DNA from: Tropicibacter naphthalenivorans
GTDB taxonomy: Bacteria; Pseudomonadota; Alphaproteobacteria; Rhodobacterales; Rhodobacteraceae
Direction of reading: 5' to 3'
NCBI RefSeq assembly: GCF_900176475.1
Contig: NZ_FWXX01000001.1
Span: forward strand, 558,001 to 622,000
DNA: 64,000 bases
The notes beneath the pieces were generated by a model. That model searched no databases and had not been told where the DNA came from. It worked only from the letters and a program-made list of their open reading frames with translations. This document shows positions 20,063-30,443 of this stretch, piece by piece. Within the stretch, counting starts at the first letter, position 1. Every line of letters begins with the position of its first letter. Both the position numbers and the translations under genes were made by a program.

Positions 20063-20659
20063 ATGAACGCCGATGCCCTGCTGAGTCGCAAACCCCATGC
20101 CCCGCCCCCGATGCTGACGCTTTGGGACGAGATCGGCCTGCCCTTGTCGCGGGTGCATGAGATTTGCGGACGCGCGCGGCGCAGCTTTGCCCTGCGGATC
20201 GCGGCAAAGACGGGCGCGCCGGTGATCTGGATCGCGCCAGCCTGGGACGTGAACAAGCTGAACGCGCCGGGGATGGCCCCTTGGGTCGACCCGGGCGGGT
20301 TCCTGTTTGTCAGCCCAAGGCATCTGGACGACATCCTGTGGTGCATGGAGGAATCCCTGCGCAGCGGCGCTGTGCCCTTGGTGGTGGCCGAGCTGCCAGA
20401 GCCGCCCGGCATGACCCCCGTCCGCCGCCTGCATCTAGCCGCCGAAACCGGCACCACCCACGGCCAGCACCGCCCCCTTGGCCTGATCCTGACGCCCACG
20501 GGCGGCGCGCCGGGGGTCGAAACGCGTTGGCGTATGGACCCGGCCCATACGCCGGACAGCACCGGCTGGCGGCTGGAACGCCAGCGCGCCCGGATGCAGC
20601 CACCCAAGGTCTGGCATCTGGACGAACAAGGGGTTTCGCGCGGCGCGCCCCCGGCCTAG
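20063..20659 (+). CDS. ImuA-like protein (SOS mutagenesis accessory), orphan
   Basis: The 198-residue product resembles ImuA/RecA-like proteins of the imuA-imuB-dnaE2 translesion cassette: RSFALRIAAKTGAPVIWIAP, then LVVAELPEPPGMTPVRRLHL, LGLILTP and ETRWRMDPA follow the order found in that family. A LexA box lies just upstream, and GCGAGG precedes the ATG. The next gene is an MFS transporter, so imuB and dnaE2 are not adjacent. Walker motifs are degraded, as in other ImuA proteins. Family assignment is by pattern only; an SOS-induced SulA-like inhibitor is an alternative. Confidence 0.65.
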   Translation: MNADALLSRKPHAPPPMLTLWDEIGLPLSRVHEICGRARRSFALRIAAKTGAPVIWIAPAWDVNKLNAPGMAPWVDPGGFLFVSPRHLDDILWCMEESLRSGAVPLVVAELPEPPGMTPVRRLHLAAETGTTHGQHRPLGLILTPTGGAPGVETRWRMDPAHTPDSTGWRLERQRARMQPPKVWHLDEQGVSRGAPPA

Positions 20660-20693
20660 GCTGACGCGAACGCCCCAAGCCGGACCCCGCCCC

Positions 20694-21920
20694 ATGCGTC
20701 TGATCGTCTCTTTTGCTGCCCTGTTCCTGTCGGTCATCCTGCTGCAACTGTCCTCGGGCGGCATCGGGCCTCTGGACGCACTGTCGGGCGTGGCACTGGG
20801 GTTCACCGCCACACAGGTCGGCTTGCTCGGCTCGGCGCATTTCCTAGGCTTCTTTGTCGGCTGCTGGTGGGCGCCGCGGCTGATGGGCTCGGTCGGGCAT
20901 TCGCGCGCCTTTGCGGCCTTTACCGCCTTGGGGACCATCGGCATCCTCGGGCATGTGCTGTCGGACGAGGCCCTCGTCTGGACCATCCTGCGCATCGGCC
21001 AAGGCGTCTGCGTCGCGGGCTGCTACACGGTGATTGAGGCGTGGCTCCAGGCGAAAGTCACCAACGAGACGCGCGGCCGCGCCATGGGCGCTTATCGCCT
21101 TGCCGACATGACCGCGAACCTCGGCGCGCAGCTGATCATCTCGGTCCTGCCACCGGCGCATTACGTCAGCTACACGCTGCTGGCGCTGATCTGCTGCGCG
21201 GCGCTGTTGCCCATGACGGTGACCAAGCTGACGCAGCCCGAAACCCCCGGCGCGCCGCGCCTTGCGCCAGCCCTCGCGTGGACCCGTTCACCGCTTGCCG
21301 TCGCGGGGGTCTTGGTGGCGGCGCTGTCGGGCGCGTCGTTCCGCATGGTCGGCCCGCTCTATGGCACAGAGGTCGGCCTGCAAACCAACCAGATCGCGCT
21401 GTTCCTTGCGGCCTTTGTGGCGGGGGGCGCGCTGTCGCAGTATCCCATCGGCTGGCTGGCGGACCGTTTTGACCGGCGGCACGTGCTGATCTGGCTGTCG
21501 GTGGCGGCCATCGCGTCTTGTACCTTTACGGCGCTGGTGACGGGGCTGAGCACCGCCGGGATCATGCTGACCGCCACGGTCTTTGGCCTGACGACCTTTC
21601 CGATCTACTCGGTCGCCGCCGCCCATGCCCACGATTTCGCCGAAAGCCACGAGCGGGTCGAGCTCTCGGCCGCGCTGATGTTCTGGTATGCAGTGGGCGC
21701 AATCGCCGCGCCCTATGTCGCCTCGGCGCTGATCCAAACCTACGGCCCCCCGGCGCTGTTCGCCATGATCGCCGTCGGGCACGCGGTGCTGGTGGTCTTT
21801 GGCCTGATCCGGATGCGCGCCCGCCCTGCCGCCGAGACGCGCACCCGCTATATCTATGCGCCGCGCACCTCGTTTACCGTGGGCCGTTTGCTGCGTGGTT
21901 TGCGCGCGCCCAAAAACTAA
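20694..21920 (+). CDS. MFS transporter
   Basis: The 408-residue protein has twelve predicted membrane segments. The layout resembles YcaD-type transporters: the early LGFTATQVGLLGSAHFLGFF, the motif WLADRFDRRHVLI between helices 6 and 7-8, and GRAMGAYRLADM after helix 4. The substrate is unknown. It begins 34 bases after the ImuA-like gene and might be co-transcribed with it, which would place it in the SOS regulon. Confidence 0.85.
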   Translation: MRLIVSFAALFLSVILLQLSSGGIGPLDALSGVALGFTATQVGLLGSAHFLGFFVGCWWAPRLMGSVGHSRAFAAFTALGTIGILGHVLSDEALVWTILRIGQGVCVAGCYTVIEAWLQAKVTNETRGRAMGAYRLADMTANLGAQLIISVLPPAHYVSYTLLALICCAALLPMTVTKLTQPETPGAPRLAPALAWTRSPLAVAGVLVAALSGASFRMVGPLYGTEVGLQTNQIALFLAAFVAGGALSQYPIGWLADRFDRRHVLIWLSVAAIASCTFTALVTGLSTAGIMLTATVFGLTTFPIYSVAAAHAHDFAESHERVELSAALMFWYAVGAIAAPYVASALIQTYGPPALFAMIAVGHAVLVVFGLIRMRARPAAETRTRYIYAPRTSFTVGRLLRGLRAPKN

Positions 21921-22028
21921 GGGCCGGATTGCAATACACGCTGTGCAGCCATGCACCAAACCAGCTCGACCCGGCGGCGAAAGGACGCTTATCTCCTTGA
22001 TTAGAAATGAAATGACAGGAGAAAAACC

Positions 22029-22784
22029 ATCGACATCACATTCGAAGGCAAGACCGCCATCGTCACCGGCGCAGCCTCTGGCATCGGGGCCGCCATCGCC
22101 GAGGAACTGGCCGCATCCGGCGCAACCGTCATCATCGCTGACCTGAAGCTGGACGCCGCGCAAGCCGAGGTCGACAAGATCACCGCAGCGGGCGGCAAGG
22201 CCCTGCCCTTCGAGGTCAACGTCGGGGACGCCGAAGCGGTCGAAGCGCTGGTCACCTTCGCCAAGACCGAAACCGGCGGGCTGCACCTGCTGGTGAACAA
22301 CGCGGGCATCGGCGGCGCGGCGGCCCCGGTGGGTGAATACCCCATCGACAGCTGGAAAAGCGTCATCGACGTGAACCTCAACGGCGTCTTTTACGGGATG
22401 CGCTTTGCCATTCCCGCGATGAAAGAGGCCGGCGGCGGGGCCATCGTCAACATTGCCTCGGTGCTGGGGTCCGTGGGGATCGCGAACTCTTCGGCCTATG
22501 TGACCACCAAGCACGGCCTTCTGGGCCTGACCAAGAACGCCGCGCTGGAGCATTCCGCCGACAAAATCCGCGTCACCGCCGTGGGTCCGGGCTTTATCCA
22601 TACACCGCTGGTGGATGCGAACCTAGACAAGGACGCGCAGGACTATCTGGCCGGGCAGCACGCCATGGGCCGTCTGGGAACGCCTGAAGAGGTCGCCAGC
22701 CTCGTGGCCTACCTGCTGTCGGACAAGGCCAGCTTTATCACCGGGTCGTACCATCTGGTGGATGGCGGGTTTGCGGCGCATTAA
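22029..22784 (+). CDS. SDR-family oxidoreductase with no standard start codon
   Basis: The 251-residue product is a classical short-chain dehydrogenase: cofactor motif TAIVTGAASGIGAAI, NNAGIGG, catalytic Ser in IVNIASVLGS, SSAYVTTKHG (Tyr-x3-Lys), and C-terminal GSYHLVDGGFAAH. The coding frame reads I-D-I-T-F-E-G-K-T-A-I-V-T-G, but the only codon where a start is expected is ATC at 22029, seven bases after AGGAG (22017-22021). The frame is closed by TGA at 22008, and no ATG, GTG or TTG precedes the cofactor motif. Either AUC is used, or the start codon has been lost by mutation or sequencing error. Confidence 0.8.
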   Translation: MDITFEGKTAIVTGAASGIGAAIAEELAASGATVIIADLKLDAAQAEVDKITAAGGKALPFEVNVGDAEAVEALVTFAKTETGGLHLLVNNAGIGGAAAPVGEYPIDSWKSVIDVNLNGVFYGMRFAIPAMKEAGGGAIVNIASVLGSVGIANSSAYVTTKHGLLGLTKNAALEHSADKIRVTAVGPGFIHTPLVDANLDKDAQDYLAGQHAMGRLGTPEEVASLVAYLLSDKASFITGSYHLVDGGFAAH

Positions 22785-22789
22785 GGCTT

Positions 22790-22820
22790 AAGGCTGGGGG
22801 GCGCTCCCCCCTAGCCCTTT
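22790..22820 (+). terminator. Terminator between SDR gene and metG
   Basis: GGCTGGGGG pairs with CCCCC-CT-AGCC around a GCGCT loop and is followed by CTTT. It lies within 10 bases of the SDR stop. Confidence 0.6.
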
Positions 22821-22877
22821 GCGCAACCATCCGCTATGGGAAGGCCAAGTTTCGCCCCAACATCCGAGAGGCCTCCC

Positions 22878-24590
<1,713 letters not shown>

Positions 24591-24623
24591 CGCCAGCGTT
24601 TGCGCCTGATGAGGGGGCAGATT

Positions 24624-24650
24624 TTGGATATTTTTAAAGAGAAGAAGCAG
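24624..24650 (+). repeat. AT-rich GGATATTTTTAAAGAGAAGAAG-type element, copy 1
   Basis: The stretch GGATATTTTTAAAGAGAAGA stands out in GC-rich flanks and recurs in inverted orientation at 49610-49635 as GGGATATTTTCAAAGAGAAG. Similar elements are, as far as I recall, common 3' of Rhodobacterales genes. Confidence 0.5.
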
Positions 24651-24680
24651 GGGCGCGGTCTGGAGGGATCGCGCCCCTGT
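24649..24680 (+). terminator. Hairpin after metG
   Basis: AGGGGCGCG pairs perfectly with CGCGCCCCT around a 12-nt loop, followed by GTTTGCTG. The T run is poor; it may act as a terminator or 3'-end stabiliser. Confidence 0.45.
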
Positions 24681-24699
24681 TTGCTGTAGCGGGGGCCGA

Positions 24700-25026
24700 A
24701 TGGTGAGTATCGCGATTTTCATGCTGGCCGCGCTGGCCGAGATTGCCGGTTGCTTTGCCGTTTGGGCGTGGTGGCGGCTGGGCCAGTCGGCGCTGTGGCT
24801 GGTGCCGGGGTTTGGGCTCTTGGTGCTGTTTGCCTGGCTGTTGGCGCTGAGCCCGGCGGACGCGGCGGGGCGGACCTTTGCGGTGTATGGCGGCATTTAC
24901 ATTGCCACCTCGCTGGGGTGGCTGTGGGCCGTCGAGGGCCAGCGGCCCGATGTCTGGGACGGCGCCGGGGCGGCGCTGTGTCTGATCGGGGCGGCGGTGA
25001 TCTTGTGGGCTCCGAGAGGGGGCTAG
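24700..25026 (+). CDS. YnfA family (UPF0060) membrane protein
   Basis: The 108-residue protein has four membrane helices and the family motifs [27 protein letters not shown] and [20 protein letters not shown]. The family resembles small drug resistance proteins, but its function is unsettled. The ATG is followed at once by GTG; GGGGG lies upstream. It precedes the MATE gene by 49 bases. Confidence 0.88.
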   Translation: MVSIAIFMLAALAEIAGCFAVWAWWRLGQSALWLVPGFGLLVLFAWLLALSPADAAGRTFAVYGGIYIATSLGWLWAVEGQRPDVWDGAGAALCLIGAAVILWAPRGG

Positions 25027-25075
25027 GGCTGCGGGGCGGACTTGCCTTTGTCGGGCCGTGCGCCATTTGCCTGTC

Positions 25076-26446
25076 ATGGCTGATCGAAATCTGAACAAAG
25101 GGTCGGTGGCCCGTGCGCTGTGGCGGGTGTCGGCGCCCATGAGCCTTGGCATCCTTGGCACCCTGTCCGTTGGTTTGGCGGATGCGGCGTTTCTGGCGCG
25201 CGCCGGGGCGCAGGATTTGACCGCCGTGGGGTTTATCTATCCTGTGACCGTGGCGCTGACGTCTTTGGCGATCGGCATGGGGGCGGGCACGTCCGCCGTG
25301 GTGTCACAGGCGCTTGGCCGCGCGGGGGACGACGACGCGATGGCGGCGCGTTTGGCCCTGCATTCGCTGATCTTTGCCACCCTTTTGGGGCTGGCCGTGG
25401 CGGGAGCGTTTTGGCTGCTCGCGCCGGTGATCTACGGCTGGATGGGGGCCGAGGGCGCGGTCTTGGACAAGGTGCTGGCCTATGTGCCGTGGTGGTGCGC
25501 GTCCTTCCCCTTTATGGTGGCGGGGATGGGGCTGAACGCGGTGTTCCGCGCGGGGGGAGAGTCGCATATCTCGGCCACCGTCATGCTGGCGCAATCGGCG
25601 ATCAACATTGCGGTGACGCCGGTGTTCATCTTTGGCTGGGCAATGATCCCCGCGCTGAACACCGAAGGCGCGGCGATCGGCACATTCGTCGCGCGCGTGT
25701 TGGGCTTTGCCGGGCTGGCAGTGTTTTCGCTGCGCAGCGGGCGGCTGGCGCTGACGGCGGGGTGTCTGGACGGGCTGCTGGCGAGCCTGCGCAAAATCGC
25801 CCGGATCGGCGGCCCCGCAGCGGCATCCAACGCCATCAATCCCTTGGGGCTGTCGCTGGTGACCTCGGCGGCGGCAAGCCTTGGGGACGCGCAAGTGGCG
25901 GGCTTTGGCGCGGCGAGCCGGGTACAATCGCTGCTGTTCGTGCCGATGCTGGCGCTGTCTGCGGGGATCGGGCCGGTGGTGGGCCAAGCCTGGGGGGCGT
26001 CCAAGGCGGGCCGCGCCCAAGACGCCGTGCGGCTGACGTTCCTGACCTGCCTTGGCTATGGCGCGCTGTTGGCGCTGACGCTGGCCTTTGCCGCCCCTTG
26101 GCTGGCGCGCCTGATGACCGACGGCGGGGATGCGGCGCGTTATGCCACGCTGTACCTGCGCTGGGGCGCGCTGGGGTTCTTTGGCTATGGCATCCTCGTG
26201 ACCGCCAACGCCGCCATGAACGCCCGCGACAAGGCGCTGTGGTCCATGGGCTTGTCCGCCTCGCGCATCGCCTTGGTCTATGTGCCGCTGGCCTGGGCCG
26301 GGGCGCTGACCTTGGGCTTTGGCGGGATCGTCGCCGCCTTTGTCGCCGCGAACCTTTGGGCGGTGCTCTGGGCCTTGGTCCTGACCACCCGCGCCGGGCT
26401 GCTGGATGTGCCCCTGCCCGGCCTGCGCCGCCTTGCGCCCGATTGA
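25076..26446 (+). CDS. MATE-family efflux transporter
   Basis: The 456-residue product has twelve membrane segments in two six-helix bundles, beginning with [20 protein letters not shown] and showing [16 protein letters not shown] after helix 2, both typical of NorM/DinF-type MATE antiporters that export cationic compounds using Na+ or H+. The ATG at 25076 was preferred to an upstream non-ATG start at 25058 because [11 protein letters not shown] is the usual beginning. Substrates cannot be predicted. Confidence 0.88.
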   Translation: MADRNLNKGSVARALWRVSAPMSLGILGTLSVGLADAAFLARAGAQDLTAVGFIYPVTVALTSLAIGMGAGTSAVVSQALGRAGDDDAMAARLALHSLIFATLLGLAVAGAFWLLAPVIYGWMGAEGAVLDKVLAYVPWWCASFPFMVAGMGLNAVFRAGGESHISATVMLAQSAINIAVTPVFIFGWAMIPALNTEGAAIGTFVARVLGFAGLAVFSLRSGRLALTAGCLDGLLASLRKIARIGGPAAASNAINPLGLSLVTSAAASLGDAQVAGFGAASRVQSLLFVPMLALSAGIGPVVGQAWGASKAGRAQDAVRLTFLTCLGYGALLALTLAFAAPWLARLMTDGGDAARYATLYLRWGALGFFGYGILVTANAAMNARDKALWSMGLSASRIALVYVPLAWAGALTLGFGGIVAAFVAANLWAVLWALVLTTRAGLLDVPLPGLRRLAPD

Positions 26447-26505
26447 CACGCGGGGCCACGCTTGTTACCCGGCGCGCCTGTTTGGAACGCCTCGGGAGGC
26501 ATGGC

Positions 26506-27417
26506 ATGGCACGCAAGCGCAAGGGACGCGACATTTCCGGTTGGTTGGTGGTGGACAAGCCTGCGGGGCTGACCTCGACCGCCGTGGTCAACAAGGTCCG
26601 CTGGGCGATGGACGCGAAAAAGGCCGGCCATGCGGGCACGCTGGACCCGGAGGCGACGGGCGTTTTGGCGGTGGCCTTGGGGGAGGCGACCAAGACGGTC
26701 CCCTATATCACGGATGCCTTGAAGGCCTATGTCTTCACCGTGACGCTTGGGGCGGCGACCAACACCGATGACGCCGAGGGCGAGGTCATCAAGACCTCTG
26801 ACGCGCGCCCCGGCGACGCCGAGATCAAAGAGGCGTTGCACCAGTTCGTGGGCGACATCATGCAGGTTCCGCCGCAGTTCTCGGCGGTCAAGATCGACGG
26901 CGAGCGGGCGTATAAGCGCGCGCGCGACGGCGAAGAGATGGAGCTTGCGGCGCGGCCCTTGTTTGTCGAGTCGCTGGTGATGCTAGACCGCCCCGACGTC
27001 GATCACGTGACGCTGGAAATGGTCTGCGGCAAGGGCGGCTATGTGCGCTCGATCGCGCGCGATCTGGGCGAGGCTTTGGGCTGTTTCGGCCATGTGCGCG
27101 AGCTGCGCCGGGTATGGTCCGGGCCGTTCGAGGCGGAAAAGGGCCTGAGCCTCGAGCAGATCGACGAAATGGCCAAAACGCCGGATCTGGACGCCTATTT
27201 GCTGCCTCTCGAGGTGGGTCTGGACGATCTGCCAGAGCTGCGCTGCACCCCCGAGGGCGCGGTGCGTCTGGGAAATGGCAACCCCGGCATGGTCTTTGCC
27301 TCGGACGTGGAATACGGCGACGAAGCCTGGGCCTCGTTCGAAGGCCGCCCCGTCGCCGTTGGCATCTACAAATCGGGCGAGCTGCACCCGAGCCGGGTGT
27401 TCAACCTGCCCGACTGA
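26506..27417 (+). CDS. truB: tRNA pseudouridine(55) synthase
   Basis: The 303-residue product makes pseudouridine 55 in the T loop of tRNAs. The catalytic aspartate lies in [15 protein letters not shown] (about residues 39-53); [13 protein letters not shown] at the N-terminus and [16 protein letters not shown] are also family motifs. GGGAGG precedes the ATG at 26506 by six bases. The reading frame is open far upstream through the MATE gene, but that part is a shadow. In many bacteria truB lies beside rbfA or rpsO; here it does not. Confidence 0.95.
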   Translation: MARKRKGRDISGWLVVDKPAGLTSTAVVNKVRWAMDAKKAGHAGTLDPEATGVLAVALGEATKTVPYITDALKAYVFTVTLGAATNTDDAEGEVIKTSDARPGDAEIKEALHQFVGDIMQVPPQFSAVKIDGERAYKRARDGEEMELAARPLFVESLVMLDRPDVDHVTLEMVCGKGGYVRSIARDLGEALGCFGHVRELRRVWSGPFEAEKGLSLEQIDEMAKTPDLDAYLLPLEVGLDDLPELRCTPEGAVRLGNGNPGMVFASDVEYGDEAWASFEGRPVAVGIYKSGELHPSRVFNLPD

Positions 27418-27420
27418 CCT

Positions 27421-28242
27421 TTAGCGCAGCATCGCCAGCCAGCGGTGCAGCGCGTCCAGCGACTCTGGCTCGTCCAAGAACGGGATATGCGCGCGGTCCG
27501 GCACCACGGCGGCGATCATATCCGGACGGCGGTTTTGCATCTCGGCCAGCGTCTCGGCGCTGAGCAGATCGGAATTCGCACCGCGGATCGTGCACAGGGG
27601 CAGCCCCGCCAAAGCGTCGAACAGCGGCCAGAGGTCCGGCGCGGGCTGCGCGCCGCTGTCAAGCACCGCATCGCGCAGTTTCGGATCGTAGGGGATTTCC
27701 AGCCCGTTTTCGCCCATGCGATAGAGCTTGTGCGCCTCGGTCTCCCAGCGGCCTTCGGGCAGATTCTGGAAGCCCGTCATGGCGGCGCGGCGCTTTTCTA
27801 CCGCTTCCTCAAAGGTCCTCCACGGCGGGGTCTTGCCCAGATAATTCTTGATGACCTCAAGGCCCACCGGTTCGATCACCGGGCCGATGTCGTTCAGCGC
27901 CACGCCCAGCAGGCGCTCCTTGACCGTGGCGGCCAGCACCATGGCGATCAAGCCACCGCGCGAGGTGCCCAAGACCGCTGCCTTGTCGATCCCCAGATGG
28001 TCCAGCAATTCCACCGCGTCACGGCCTTCGACCGGGATTTGGTAGGTCTCATGCGGCGCCCAGTCGCTTTGCCCGCGCCCGCGATAATCCATGCGGATCA
28101 GGCGCACGCCGTCCAGATGCGGCGCGACATAGTCGAAATCCGTGCCGTCCCGGGTCAGGCCCGCAAGGCAGAGCAGCGGCAGGCCGGTGCCTTCGTCGGT
28201 GTAGTGCAGGGACACTCCGTCAGAGGTTTGAAAACGCGGCAT
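27421..28242 (-). CDS. Alpha/beta-hydrolase
   Basis: The 273-residue product has the alpha/beta-hydrolase fold with nucleophile elbow GTSRGG (Ser near residue 94), DYRGRGQSDW after strand 4 and the late histidine in DRAHIPFLDEPE. It looks like the haloalkane dehalogenase/esterase-type group of soluble hydrolases, but the substrate is unknown. The ATG at 28242 overlaps the stop of the upstream haloacid dehalogenase gene by one base (TGATG), so the two are coupled. Its 3' end is four bases from the convergent truB. Confidence 0.82.
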   Translation of the reverse strand: MPRFQTSDGVSLHYTDEGTGLPLLCLAGLTRDGTDFDYVAPHLDGVRLIRMDYRGRGQSDWAPHETYQIPVEGRDAVELLDHLGIDKAAVLGTSRGGLIAMVLAATVKERLLGVALNDIGPVIEPVGLEVIKNYLGKTPPWRTFEEAVEKRRAAMTGFQNLPEGRWETEAHKLYRMGENGLEIPYDPKLRDAVLDSGAQPAPDLWPLFDALAGLPLCTIRGANSDLLSAETLAEMQNRRPDMIAAVVPDRAHIPFLDEPESLDALHRWLAMLR

Positions 28243-28922
28243 CACACAAGCTCCGGTATGGTTGAAAGGTCAGGTAACACATGGGCGGGTTCGGCCATCA
28301 GGCGGTCCATCGGCGCGCCCGCGCGGTTCACCCAGACGGTCTGGAACCCATAGGCCGAGGCCCCGGCCACGTCCCAGCCGTTGGAAGAGACGAACAGCAC
28401 CTCTTCGGGCGCGCAGGAGAACTCCACGCCGACCATGTCGTAGACCGCCTTGGCGGGTTTGAAGACGCCCACCTTGTCCACCGACAGCACCGCATCGAGA
28501 TATGTCCGCAGGCCCGAGTGATCCACCGCCCCGTCCAGCATATCCTTGCTGCCGTTGGACAAAATCGCCGTTGCCATGCCGCGCGCCTTGAGATGCGCCA
28601 GCATAAACGGCACCTCGCGGTAGGCCGCCAGCTCCCAGTACAGCGCAAGCAGGCGTTCGCGCAGCTCGAGGTCTTCGCTCAGGCCGTGGCGCTCCATCGC
28701 CCAGTCCAGCCCGTCCTTGGTCACCTGCCAGAAGGGCACGAAATCCCCGGTCACGGCGCGCAGCCAGCTGTATTCCAACTGTTTGCGCCGCCAGTCCTCG
28801 GACAGCGCCTCCCAGACGGCGGCCAAAGCGCCCCGCCCCGGCTCTTCTGCGGCCACACGCGCGGCGGCGGCCACGTCGAACAATGTCCCATAGGCGTCAA
28901 AGACGCAGACCCGGATTGCCAT
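28242..28922 (-). CDS. Haloacid dehalogenase, type II
   Basis: The 226-residue HAD hydrolase has the nucleophile Asp9 in CVFDAYGTLFDV, the Ser/Thr motif LSNGSKDML, the lysine in VGVFKPAKAVYD and the acidic-pair equivalent as VSSNGWDVAGA. FDAYGTLFD and SSNGWDV are characteristic of (S)-2-haloacid dehalogenases, which hydrolyse 2-haloacids to hydroxyacids. ATG 28922 has GGAGAGGG before it; the ORF extends upstream without coding features. It is coupled to a hydrolase, suggesting a small xenobiotic or organohalide module. Confidence 0.88.
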   Translation of the reverse strand: MAIRVCVFDAYGTLFDVAAAARVAAEEPGRGALAAVWEALSEDWRRKQLEYSWLRAVTGDFVPFWQVTKDGLDWAMERHGLSEDLELRERLLALYWELAAYREVPFMLAHLKARGMATAILSNGSKDMLDGAVDHSGLRTYLDAVLSVDKVGVFKPAKAVYDMVGVEFSCAPEEVLFVSSNGWDVAGASAYGFQTVWVNRAGAPMDRLMAEPAHVLPDLSTIPELV

Positions 28923-29097
28923 CCAACCCTCTCCTCCTGCTTTGCCGCCACCGTGGCACAGCCCGCCCCCGCCGAAAACCCGGCTTTTGCCCAGCGTTTG
29001 CAAATCCGCGCGTGAACCCTTAGGTTCTTTGGCGAGCAAGAGCACCCGGGACGCGCCCGGCCTCATTCAATCACCCCCCGATATTCAGGATACCCCC

Positions 29098-29526
29098 ATG
29101 ACGCAGGTTAAATCCGGCGACACCGTTCGCATTCACTACACTGGCACGCTGGCTGACGGCACCACCTTTGACAGCTCGGCAGGCCGCGACCCGCTGGAAT
29201 TCACCGTTGGCTCTGGCCAGATCATCCCCGGCCTCGACAAGGCGATCCCCGGCATGACCGTGGGCGACAAGAAAAAGGTCGAGATCCCGGCTGATGAGGC
29301 CTATGGCCAGCCCCACCCCGAAGCGATGCAGGCCGTGCCGCGCGCTGAAATCCCGGCGGAAATCCCGCTGGATCTGGGCACGCAGTTGCAGGTGCAGACC
29401 CCCACGGGTCAGGTCATGCCCGTGACCATCGTCAAGGTCACCGACGAAGAAGTCACGCTGGACGCCAACCACCCGCTGGCGGGCAAAGACCTGACGTTTG
29501 ACTTTGAACTGGTCGCGATCGCCTAA
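29098..29526 (+). CDS. FKBP-type peptidyl-prolyl isomerase (SlyD-like)
   Basis: The 142-residue product has the SlyD-like layout: a short FKBP domain (VRIHYTGTLADGTTFDSSAG, then GLDKAIPGMTVGDKKKVEI), an insert-in-flap segment (AYGQPHPEAMQAVPRAEIP) that gives chaperone activity, and a C-terminal strand pair (VTLDANHPLAGKDLTFDFEL). It lacks the His-rich metal tail of E. coli SlyD. No signal peptide is present, so it is cytoplasmic. A dispersed palindromic repeat follows immediately. Confidence 0.92.
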   Translation: MTQVKSGDTVRIHYTGTLADGTTFDSSAGRDPLEFTVGSGQIIPGLDKAIPGMTVGDKKKVEIPADEAYGQPHPEAMQAVPRAEIPAEIPLDLGTQLQVQTPTGQVMPVTIVKVTDEEVTLDANHPLAGKDLTFDFELVAIA

Positions 29527-29533
29527 GCGATCC

Positions 29534-29589
29534 TGCGGGACGGTGGGCGGGGCGACGTTCCAACGGAACAAGCGCCGACTTCCGTCCCC
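29534..29589 (+). repeat. Dispersed palindromic repeat, copy 3 (covarying)
   Basis: It starts with the same TGCGGGACGGTGGGCGGGGC as copies 1 and 2, but its inner hairpin is GTTCC-AAC-GGAAC instead of CTTTC-GCA-GAAAG. Pairing is kept although the sequence changed on both sides. The outer arms GGGACGG/CCGTCCC are also kept. It lies between the FKBP gene and pcaD. Confidence 0.78.
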
Positions 29590-29646
29590 CTCTTTCCTGC
29601 GCCGCGCTCTCGGGCTACACCGTTGACCAAACGGAGGAGAGCCCAC

Positions 29647-30438
29647 ATGCAAACGGCCCAGATCGGCGACATTCGCCTGCACTATGCCCTGACCGGCCCA
29701 AAGGACGGCACCCCCGTCGTTTTCGCCAACTCGCTTGGCACCGATTTCCGCCTCTGGGACAAGATCCTGCCGCTGCTGCCCGAAGGCTTGCGCATCCTGC
29801 GCTTTGACAAGCGTGGCCACGGCCTGTCCGATGCGCCTGCCGCCCCCTACTCCATGGGCGCGCTGATCTCTGACACCGAAAAGCTGATGGACCACGTCGG
29901 GATGAAGGACGCGATCTTTGTCGGCCTGTCCATCGGCGGCATGATCGCCCAAGGCCTCGCGGCCAAGCGGCTGGACCTCGTGCGCGCCGTTGTCCTGTCC
30001 AACACCGCCGCCAAGATCGGCACCCGCGACATGTGGAACGACCGCATCGCCGCCGTGAACGCGGGCGGTCTGGGCAGCATCGTCGACCCCACCATGGACC
30101 GCTGGTTCTCCAAGCCGTTCCACGCGACGGACGAATTCCACGCCTGGCGCAACATGTTCCTGTGCACCCCGCCGCAGGGCTGGACAGGCTGCGCGGCGGC
30201 GATCTCTGGCACCGATTTTATCAGTTCGACCAGCGGTTTGCGCCTGCCCGCGCTGGCCATCGCCGGGTCCGAAGACGGCTCGACCCCGCCCGATCTGGTG
30301 TTCGAAACAGCCGGCTTGATCCCCGGCGCGCAGACCAAGCTGATCCGGAACGCCGGTCACCTGCCGTGCGTCGAACAGCCCAAGGAATACGCCGCGACCC
30401 TGACGGAGTTCCTGAAATCTCAAGGCCACGGGGCCTGA
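29647..30438 (+). CDS. pcaD: 3-oxoadipate enol-lactonase
   Basis: The 263-residue alpha/beta-hydrolase hydrolyses 3-oxoadipate enol-lactone in the beta-ketoadipate pathway. The nucleophile lies in FVGLSIGGMIAQGLA, the acid in AIAGSEDGSTPPD, and the histidine in NAGHLPCVEQP; FANSLGTDFRLWDKIL and FDKRGHGLSD are typical PcaD stretches. GGAGAG precedes the ATG at 29647. It heads a four-gene run with another hydrolase, pcaB and an MFS pump, without pcaC, pcaG or pcaH nearby. Confidence 0.92.
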   Translation: MQTAQIGDIRLHYALTGPKDGTPVVFANSLGTDFRLWDKILPLLPEGLRILRFDKRGHGLSDAPAAPYSMGALISDTEKLMDHVGMKDAIFVGLSIGGMIAQGLAAKRLDLVRAVVLSNTAAKIGTRDMWNDRIAAVNAGGLGSIVDPTMDRWFSKPFHATDEFHAWRNMFLCTPPQGWTGCAAAISGTDFISSTSGLRLPALAIAGSEDGSTPPDLVFETAGLIPGAQTKLIRNAGHLPCVEQPKEYAATLTEFLKSQGHGA

Positions 30439-30443
30439 CGCCC

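Noticed and set aside
25120-26505. Long in-frame extension upstream of truB
   Set aside because: It is an out-of-frame reading of the MATE gene; truB starts at 26506 behind GGGAGG.
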